A stretch of 11,579 bases of DNA from contig JACXUE010000096.1 of the NCBI GenBank assembly GCA_014764075.1, forward strand, positions 1 through 11,579. Direction: 5' to 3'. Of this stretch, positions 6,379 to 11,579 are shown piece by piece. Every line of letters begins with the position of its first letter. Position 1 is the first letter of the stretch. The notes beneath the pieces are model-generated. The model did no database searches. It saw only the letters and a list, made by a program, of their open reading frames with translations, and was not told where the DNA came from. The position numbers were made by a program, and so were the translations under genes. Source of the stretch: Sulfuricurvum sp. Lineage in GTDB: Bacteria; Campylobacterota; Campylobacteria; Campylobacterales; Sulfurimonadaceae.

Positions 6379-6834
6379 ATGAGAATTGCAGCGACCCTTG
6401 CTCTCACGCTCTCTATTTCCGCTCTTCATGCAGGATTTTTCTCCACCGATGAGCCAACCCCTCAAGTCAAATGTGTCTACAGTGGCACTGATGGTCACTG
6501 TGTCGAGCCGGTCTTAAAATCTGAAAATGAACTCGTGATCACCGTGATTGGTCAAGGGGTAGCTCCATCCATCACCGCTTCTCCAGCACAAGCGTATGCG
6601 TTAGCGAAACGTTCTGCAATTGTTGATGGGTATCGTCAAATTGCTGAAAAAGTTGCAGGGGTACATGTCGAAGGACAAGACAGCATCAAAAATTTAATGC
6701 TCACCAGCTCCAGTACCCGCACATCGGTTGAAGCGCTTGTTCGTGGAGCTAACATTACCAACACTACTTTTAAAGAGGGTCTTTGCGAAGTCGAAATGGA
6801 AATCGCCCTTTCGTATTCACGCTTCTCACGCTAA
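6379..6834 (+). CDS. flgP: flagellar protein FlgP-like (LPP20-type domain)
   Basis: This is a 151-aa exported protein. Residues 1-18 (MRIAATLALTLSISALHA) are a signal peptide with a likely signal peptidase I site after AHA-type residues; no lipobox cysteine is present. C32 and C41 could form a disulfide. Residues about 50-130 resemble the LPP20/FlgP domain: VIGQGVAPS, then the helix AQAYALAKRSAIVDGYRQIAE and KVAGVHVEG. In C. jejuni FlgP builds the basal disk under the outer membrane around the flagellar motor and is needed for motility. The assignment rests on this domain plus position: gyrA, flgP, flgQ, flgR, asd is the order in C. jejuni. AAGGA lies 8 nt before the ATG. It follows gyrA by 47 nt and overlaps flgQ, so the two are probably translated together. 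The C. jejuni protein is reported as a lipoprotein; this one seems soluble in the periplasm. Confidence 0.75.
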   Translation: MRIAATLALTLSISALHAGFFSTDEPTPQVKCVYSGTDGHCVEPVLKSENELVITVIGQGVAPSITASPAQAYALAKRSAIVDGYRQIAEKVAGVHVEGQDSIKNLMLTSSSTRTSVEALVRGANITNTTFKEGLCEVEMEIALSYSRFSR

Positions 6835-7190
6835 TTTTGTCACAAGGGTTGGGAGCCGATGAATACTACATCGGCTATCGGCTTGTCGCCAAAAATTCGC
6901 AGCCCATCAATGAAACCATTACCGTCTCCAAAGCGATGCGTCCTTGCATCAAAGCAATATCCCCCTCGACTCTAACGCTCATTCGAACTCCTAATGAATC
7001 GCTAGAATCACTTCTTCAAAGAGAACAAACAGCCTTTTTAGAATTTGCCGCACATCATGACGTTCATATCAAAAACAACGAAACAACGCATCCTTTATCC
7101 AGCCAAAGCATAAACGTCTTAACCCTCCCATCACGGTGTTTTGCAGTCGAGTTTAATGATGAGTTGGTTACAATCACCCCAACACAATAA
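6783..7190 (+). CDS. flgQ: flagellar protein FlgQ-like, TTG start
   Basis: This is a 135-aa exported protein that I place as FlgQ mainly by position after flgP and before flgR, and by its signal peptide. The TTG at 6783-6785 is the best start: it gives MRSRNGNR followed by a hydrophobic stretch and cleavage near GLGA (residue 25), with GAGGG just upstream at short spacing. No in-frame ATG occurs before the signal peptide, and the ATG at 6796 is out of frame. Its beginning overlaps flgP by 52 nt, so translation is probably coupled. The mature part has C55 and C119, which may pair in the periplasm. In C. jejuni FlgQ works with FlgP for motility and stabilises it; that role is transferred by context. 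There is no recognisable motif, so similarity to FlgQ remains unverified. Confidence 0.62.
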   Translation: MRSRNGNRPFVFTLLTLILSQGLGADEYYIGYRLVAKNSQPINETITVSKAMRPCIKAISPSTLTLIRTPNESLESLLQREQTAFLEFAAHHDVHIKNNETTHPLSSQSINVLTLPSRCFAVEFNDELVTITPTQ

Positions 7191-7202
7191 GGGATACATT
7201 TT

Positions 7203-8137
7203 ATGAAAATTGCAATCGTGGAAGACGACATCAATATGCGCAAATCGCTCGAAATAGCTATGAGCGATTACCCCTCTTACGAAGTCCACACCTTTAAAAA
7301 CCCAAAAGACGCCCTCAAAAAACTCGATGATAGTTTTGAACTGATCGTCAGTGACATCAATATGCCCGGAATGGACGGATTGGAGTTCGTCAAAACGCTG
7401 GGGGGGAAATACGAGGTAATCATCATCACCGGCAATGCGACCCTCACACGCGCGATCGAATCGATTCAGCTTGGCGTCAAAGAGAGGTGTTCGCCCGACA
7501 TATTCATAATGCCTCCCCGCGCGCTTCTAAACCTTTCATTGCCATCAATATGGCCGCCATACCCGACAATTTGATTGAGAGTGAACTGTTCGGTTTTGAA
7601 AAAGGCTCTTTCACCGACGCGACCGTATCCAAAGCGGGACAATTCGAACTCGCCGAGGGGGGGACGCTGTTTTTGGATGAAATCGGCGAAATGCCCTACC
7701 CTCTTCAGGCAAAACTCCTCCGAGTCTTACAAGAGAGAGAAATAAGACGTTTAGGTGCTTCCAAAAATACCAAAATCGACGTCCGTATTATCACCGCAAC
7801 CAACGCCAATTTGGATCAAAAGATCAAAGAGGGACAATTTCGTGAGGATCTCTACTATCGACTTAACACGATTCCGCTGCATATCCCCCCTTTGCGTGAG
7901 CGACGCGAAGAGATCCTCCCCATCGCCACAGCGGCGCTGGAGCGCTATTGTGCCCAATACGGCTTTGCGTCCAAAGCCTTCTCATCGAATGCCTGCAATG
8001 CCTTGGAACGCTACAATTGGCCGGGAAATATCCGTGAACTTATCTCCGTAGTCGAACGTGCCACTATTTTGAGCGAAGGAGAGATCATCGATACCGAAGA
8101 TCTCTTTTTGGAAGCACGAGGATTAGGGAGAATTTAA
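7203..8137 (+). pseudogene. flgR: FlgR, sigma-54 response regulator, broken by internal deletion
   Basis: FlgR is the NtrC-type activator, phosphorylated by FlgS, that turns on sigma-54 rod and hook genes. Here it is in two frames. The first frame gives a receiver domain with acidic pocket E7-D9, phosphoacceptor D51 and T76, but it stops matching at GVKE (residue 94), before the conserved KPF lysine, and runs out of frame to 7574. The second frame resumes at 7484 with EVFARHIHNAS, the residues just after Walker A (GESGVGK is missing), and then has GSFTDA (usual GAFTGA), Walker B GGTLFLDEIGEM, sensor ITATN, the R-rich FREDLYYRLN and WPGNIREL, ending at 8137. About 70-75 residues are gone, with a shift (deleted length = 3n+1). 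Without Walker A it cannot bind ATP. There is no DNA-binding HTH at the end, as in H. pylori FlgR. Two G7 tracts lie in the gene. It may be a real lesion or an assembly error. Confidence 0.85.
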
Positions 8138-8148
8138 CCCTCTTTCGC

Positions 8149-8154
8149 TATAAT
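8149..8154 (+). promoter_or_regulatory. -10 box of asd promoter
   Basis: TATAAT preceded by TCTTTCGC lies 12 nt after the flgR stop and 52 nt before the asd ATG. It would drive asd and the tightly packed genes that follow. The leader ends in AAGGA inside a small AGGAA/TTCCT dyad. Confidence 0.5.
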
Positions 8155-8205
8155 CGCCGGAAAATATTCACGGGTGATACCCCTCGCCCCCAAGGAAAGC
8201 TTCCT

Positions 8206-9234
8206 ATGAAACATTATAACGTTGCGATCGTCGGTGCTAGCGGTGCCGTCGGCGAAGAGATTTTACGCATTTTTGAAGAGATCGATTTCCCTCTAGCCAA
8301 ACTTGTCCCTATGGCAAGCGCCCGTAGTGCCGGAACAACCGTTAGTTTCAACGGTTCTGATTTGATCATTAAAGAGCTAACCCCAACGATATTTACCGAA
8401 GAGGAGATCGATATCGCCCTTTTCAGCGCAGGGGGAAGCGTCTCAGCCGAATTTGCCCCCTATGCCGCCGAATCAGGAGCGGTCGTCATCGACAACACCA
8501 GCCACTTTCGGATGTTTCCAGATGTCCCTTTGGTCGTTCCGGAAGTAAACCCCGAAGATATTGCCCAATGGAAAAATACGGGGATTATCGCCAATCCCAA
8601 CTGCTCGACGATCCAAATGGTTCAAGCGCTTAAACCGCTGGATGATGCCTATGATCTTCAACGAATCGATGTAAGTACCTATCAAGCAACATCGGGTGCG
8701 GGGAAATCGGCAATGGAAGAGCTTGTGTACCAAATGCAAGCCTTCTTTTCGTTTAAACTTGATGAAGTGGAACCGAAAAAATTCGCCCACCGAATCGCTC
8801 TCAATGCAATCCCGCAAATCGACTCATTCACCGATAACGGCTACACCAAAGAGGAGCTCAAAATGGTGAACGAAACCCAAAAGATCATGCACAAAAATAT
8901 CGAAGTGAGCGCAACATGTGTCCGTATCCCAACATTGCGCGGTCACGCCGAAACCCTCACCCTCACCTTTGATGGTGCAGTAGATGCCGATGAGGCACGC
9001 GAACTCCTCTCAAAAGCGCCCAATATCATCGTCCTCGATACTCCGCAAGAGAGCATCTATCCAATGCCATCACTGTGTGTCGATCAAAATGAAACGTTTG
9101 TCGGACGTATCCGCAACGACATCTATCGTGACAATGTTCTGCATATGTGGGTCGTTGCCGATAATCTCCGTGTCGGTGCTGCGACCAATGCGGTTCGCAT
9201 CGCCCAAAAATGGGTAGAGATGCAAGGGGAATAA
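8206..9234 (+). CDS. asd: aspartate-semialdehyde dehydrogenase
   Basis: This enzyme reduces aspartyl phosphate to aspartate semialdehyde with NADPH, the branch step to lysine, diaminopimelate, threonine and methionine. It is full length at 342 aa. The NADP-binding loop is GASGAVG (10-16), the catalytic cysteine is C133 (ANPNCSTIQM), SGAGKSAMEEL binds phosphate, and the acid-base histidine is near H247 (RIPTLRGH). The C-terminal VVADNLRVGAATNA is typical. The ATG follows AAGGA with 9 nt spacing. It begins 68 nt after flgR with its own -10 box, and only 1 nt separates it from the UPF0114 gene, so it heads an operon. The position after flgR matches the order in C. jejuni. It is cytoplasmic and expected to be essential for diaminopimelate supply. 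It has no odd features and is intact, in contrast to the two damaged genes upstream. Confidence 0.97.
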   Translation: MKHYNVAIVGASGAVGEEILRIFEEIDFPLAKLVPMASARSAGTTVSFNGSDLIIKELTPTIFTEEEIDIALFSAGGSVSAEFAPYAAESGAVVIDNTSHFRMFPDVPLVVPEVNPEDIAQWKNTGIIANPNCSTIQMVQALKPLDDAYDLQRIDVSTYQATSGAGKSAMEELVYQMQAFFSFKLDEVEPKKFAHRIALNAIPQIDSFTDNGYTKEELKMVNETQKIMHKNIEVSATCVRIPTLRGHAETLTLTFDGAVDADEARELLSKAPNIIVLDTPQESIYPMPSLCVDQNETFVGRIRNDIYRDNVLHMWVVADNLRVGAATNAVRIAQKWVEMQGE

Positions 9235-9235
9235 G

Positions 9236-9763
9236 ATGGACTTTATCGAAAAATTATTCGAAAACTCTCTGTGGAGTACACGATTCATTATTGTCCTTGC
9301 CGTTGTGTTCGGTTTGGTTGGAGCATTTGTCCTCTTTGCCGTAGCCAGTGTCGATGTCTATAACACGGCATCCTATGTCATCCAAGCATACACGACCCAT
9401 ACTCATCCTGAACATTTCCACGAAGAGATTGTTGGCGGTATCATCGGCGCAGTCGATCTCTATCTGATCGGCGTCGTGATGATCATCTTCTCGTTTGGTT
9501 TGTATGAGCTGTTTATCTCCGATATCGATCCGGCAAAAGACGAAGAGGGCAAAGAGAATCAGCTCCTTGCCGTCCATTCCCTCGATCAGCTCAAAGACAA
9601 AATCTCCAAAGTGATCGTCATGGTACTCGTCGTCGGTTTTTTCCAAAAAGTAGGTCATACCGTATTCACAGGGGCTTTGGAGCTATTGTATCTTGCCCTC
9701 TCGATCACGGCGGTGGCGGTAGGACTTTATTTCTTGAGCAAAGTCGGTCATCACAACCATTAA
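9236..9763 (+). CDS. UPF0114 (YqhA-type) membrane protein
   Basis: This is a 175-aa integral membrane protein of unknown function. Hydrophobic segments are about 14-38, 66-93, 124-139 and 147-168. The family mark is DLYLIGVVMIIFSFGLYELFISDID (about 74-98). A loop of histidines lies between segments 1 and 2 (THTHPEHFHEE, 54-64), and the tail ends GHHNH, so metal binding is possible but unproven. The middle loop (99-122) is charged and probably cytoplasmic. It starts 1 nt after the asd stop, with AGGGGA inside the asd end, and is followed after 21 nt by hemE. A UPF0114-like gene also follows asd in C. jejuni as I recall (Cj1022c). No function can be given beyond membrane location; partnership with Asd is only by linkage. 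Confidence 0.82.
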   Translation: MDFIEKLFENSLWSTRFIIVLAVVFGLVGAFVLFAVASVDVYNTASYVIQAYTTHTHPEHFHEEIVGGIIGAVDLYLIGVVMIIFSFGLYELFISDIDPAKDEEGKENQLLAVHSLDQLKDKISKVIVMVLVVGFFQKVGHTVFTGALELLYLALSITAVAVGLYFLSKVGHHNH

Positions 9764-9784
9764 AACATTATTTAGGATTCACAC

Positions 9785-10825
9785 ATGAGCAAAATATTCG
9801 TAGACGCCTGCTTCGGCAAAGAGACCCCTTACACTCCGGTATGGATGATGCGCCAAGCGGGACGTTATCTCCCTGAGTATATGGAAGTACGCAAACGTGC
9901 CGGAAATTTTTTGAATCTTTGCCATGCCCCCGATATGGCGGCAGAGGTTACCATCCAACCTCTAGATATTGTCAATGTCGACGCGGCGATTTTGTTCAGC
10001 GATATTTTGGTTGTCCCTAATGAGATGGGGATGAAACTTGATTTTATCAAAGGGGAGGGTCCCGTATTCGACCATCCGATTGCGTCCGAAGAAGATCTTG
10101 ATGAGCTCAGAGGAGGTGAGGACGCCGCATCGCGCCTCACGTACGTCTATGAAACGATTCACATTCTCCGCCGTCAACTTGACGAGCGGGGCGACAACAA
10201 AGCCCTCATTGGATTTACGGGGGCACCGTGGACACTCGCAACCTACATGATTGAGGGACAAGGGAGCAAGACCTACAATATCTGCAAAAAGATGATGTAC
10301 TCCAACCCTGAGCTCCTCCATAAAATCCTCCGTAAAGTGACCGATGTGGTCAAACTTTACATGGAAAAACAGATCCAATCGGGTGTCGACGTCGTCCAGA
10401 TTTTCGATAGCTGGGCAGCCGCCATCGAGCCGAGCCGATACGATGAGTTCTCATGGAGCTACATGGTAGAAATTGCCGAATATCTCAAAGGCAAATACCC
10501 CCATATCCCCATCATCATGTTCCCCAAAGGGATTCCGGCGTTTTTGGATAACGTTTACGGAAATTTCGATGTATTCGGTGTAGACTGGAGCACGCCAATG
10601 GCGCTCGCCAAAGAGAAGCTGGGAGATCGCTACATCCTCCAAGGGAATATGGAACCGTGCCGTTTATACTCCAAAGAGCAAACGACCGCATGTGTCGAAG
10701 CGATCCAAAACATTATGGGGGGTCGTCGCCATATTTTCAACCTCGGTCACGGAATCCTCCCCGACGTCCCCGTGGAAAACGCTCAACACTTTGTCCGCGA
10801 ATGCCATAGAGTTAGCAAACACTAA
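9785..10825 (+). CDS. hemE: uroporphyrinogen decarboxylase
   Basis: HemE removes four carboxyl groups from uroporphyrinogen III to give coproporphyrinogen III in haem synthesis. It has 346 aa, the normal length, and is a cytoplasmic cofactor-free enzyme. The first signature PVWMMRQAGRYLPEY (18-32) carries the substrate-binding arginines R23 and R27. The key aspartate is D73 (LFSDILVVP), the second signature is GFTGAPWTLATYM (143-155), and FNLGHGILPD near the end has H322. AGGA lies 7 nt before the ATG. The gene sits in the asd operon, 21 nt after the UPF0114 gene and 1 nt before the radical SAM gene. No damage is seen. Haem need fits a respiratory Campylobacterota cell. Confidence 0.97.
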   Translation: MSKIFVDACFGKETPYTPVWMMRQAGRYLPEYMEVRKRAGNFLNLCHAPDMAAEVTIQPLDIVNVDAAILFSDILVVPNEMGMKLDFIKGEGPVFDHPIASEEDLDELRGGEDAASRLTYVYETIHILRRQLDERGDNKALIGFTGAPWTLATYMIEGQGSKTYNICKKMMYSNPELLHKILRKVTDVVKLYMEKQIQSGVDVVQIFDSWAAAIEPSRYDEFSWSYMVEIAEYLKGKYPHIPIIMFPKGIPAFLDNVYGNFDVFGVDWSTPMALAKEKLGDRYILQGNMEPCRLYSKEQTTACVEAIQNIMGGRRHIFNLGHGILPDVPVENAQHFVRECHRVSKH

Positions 10826-10826
10826 A

Positions 10827-11579
10827 ATGTCCTCCATTTTCGGCCCCGTCTATTCACGCCGCTTCGGCGTATCGCTTGGGATCGATCTCTCCCGTTTTGG
10901 GAAACAGTGCAATTTTGACTGCCTCTACTGCGAACTTACCCCTGCACCGGCAATAATGCATCAGATAAACGTAACTCCCGTTGACACCATCATCAACGAT
11001 CTAAGAAGCGCACTTCAAAAACACCCCACTATCGATGTCATCACCATCACCGCCAACGGCGAACCGACAATGTATCCCCAGCTAGAGACTCTAGTAGAAC
11101 AAATCGATGCGCTCAAAGGGAATATTCGGACGCTGATCCTCTCCAACAGCGCCTCCTTGAGCGTTCCAAAAGTCTTTGATACCCTCCTCAAGCTCGATCA
11201 AGTGAAGCTCTCCCTCGATGCCGCTACCCCTGAAGTGTTCAAAAAAATCGACCGCCCCGCCGAGGGGATCGAGATCAAAACGATCATTGAAAGTATCCGC
11301 CGTTTTTCAGAAGTGTTTCAAGGGAAATTGTTTTTGGAAATCCTGTTTGTCAAAGGGGTCAATGACTCCGCATCCGAAATTGAGGCTCTCAATCGTGCCC
11401 TGTATGGTATTAAATGTGAACGGATCGATCTGGGCACGATCGACCGCCCACCGGCCTATAACGTTCAATCTCTCACCTTTGAAGAACTCTATAGCATATC
11501 GCACCGTTTCGATCAACACTTGCCCATCCACATCGTCTCACGAACGCATGCTCAAGCAGCTCAAAGCAGTTACAGTGAC
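10827..11579 (+). CDS. radical SAM protein, COG0731 type (3' end outside window)
   Basis: This gene is open to the window edge, with 251 codons visible and no stop. It opens with GPVYSRRFGVSLGID and then the radical SAM cluster motif CNFDCLYC (C28, C32, C35; CX3CX2C), which ligates a 4Fe-4S cluster and SAM. The GEPT motif is at 78-81 (TANGEPT), and DRPAEGIEIKTIIESI and FLEILFVKGVND follow in the barrel. This is the pattern of the COG0731 Fe-S oxidoreductases related to wyosine-base enzymes (TYW1). The substrate is unknown for bacterial members, so I give no symbol. The ATG is 1 nt after the hemE stop, so translation is probably coupled. It is cytoplasmic and oxygen sensitive by family. Truncation is due only to the window end. 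Confidence 0.85.
   Translation, partial: MSSIFGPVYSRRFGVSLGIDLSRFGKQCNFDCLYCELTPAPAIMHQINVTPVDTIINDLRSALQKHPTIDVITITANGEPTMYPQLETLVEQIDALKGNIRTLILSNSASLSVPKVFDTLLKLDQVKLSLDAATPEVFKKIDRPAEGIEIKTIIESIRRFSEVFQGKLFLEILFVKGVNDSASEIEALNRALYGIKCERIDLGTIDRPPAYNVQSLTFEELYSISHRFDQHLPIHIVSRTHAQAAQSSYSD

Noticed and set aside
7203..8137. Frame break in flgR as a phase-OFF state or programmed frameshift
   Set aside because: The break is not at a homopolymer and is accompanied by loss of Walker A and linker sequence, so slipping could not restore the protein.
8187..8204. Ribosome-binding-site hairpin before asd (AGGAA/TTCCT)
   Set aside because: A 5-bp stem with a 3-nt loop is weak and common by chance at A+G-rich binding sites.
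9254..9658. 134-codon minus-strand ORF opposite the UPF0114 gene
   Set aside because: It is a D/H-rich shadow of a clear membrane gene, with no support for expression.

Overview
This window most likely comes from a Campylobacterota (Epsilonproteobacteria) chromosome. The GyrA, GlnK and UroD sequences are of that type, and the run gyrA - flgP - flgQ - flgR - asd - UPF0114 membrane gene matches the gene order I recall around gyrA in Campylobacter jejuni. The moderate G+C codon use and the ammonium-transport cluster suggest a free-living sulfur-oxidizer type such as Sulfuricurvum. That genus guess is inference.

Left part, minus strand (about 59-3905): a nitrogen-acquisition cluster. In transcription order it is a free-standing PII gene (glnK-2), an ammonium transporter with a signal peptide (amt-2) coupled to a second PII gene (glnK-1), a second and shorter ammonium transporter (amt-1), and a small membrane-protein ORF. 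The two PII proteins are identical over their first 63 residues. The promoter regions share AT-rich dyads (TGATTAAA-T-TTTAATCA and a degenerate relative), which may be operators for a shared nitrogen regulator. The predicted amt-1 leader begins with a hairpin that covers its ribosome binding site.

Middle part, plus strand (4010-8137): gyrA, then flagellar genes flgP, flgQ and flgR. Two genes look damaged. GyrA is in frame but lacks about 58 residues just before the FxxHR segment of its N-terminal domain. FlgR is split by an out-of-frame deletion that removed the end of its receiver domain, the linker and the Walker A motif. Both joints sit right after the same octamer, GTCAAAGA. Either these are real lesions or, since gyrase is essential, the assembled sequence is faulty at these two places. 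flgR also carries two G7 tracts.

Right part, plus strand (8206-11579): asd (lysine, threonine, methionine and cell-wall precursor synthesis), a UPF0114/YqhA-type membrane protein, hemE (haem synthesis) and the first 251 codons of a radical SAM protein (COG0731 type) that runs off the window. These genes are tightly packed, with gaps of 1, 21 and 1 nt, and are probably cotranscribed from a promoter just before asd.

I see no mobile element, CRISPR array, tRNA or rRNA, and no gene-free stretch longer than about 200 bases. I did not find a clearly novel system. The best leads are the candidate nitrogen operator, the amt-1 leader hairpin and the two damaged genes.
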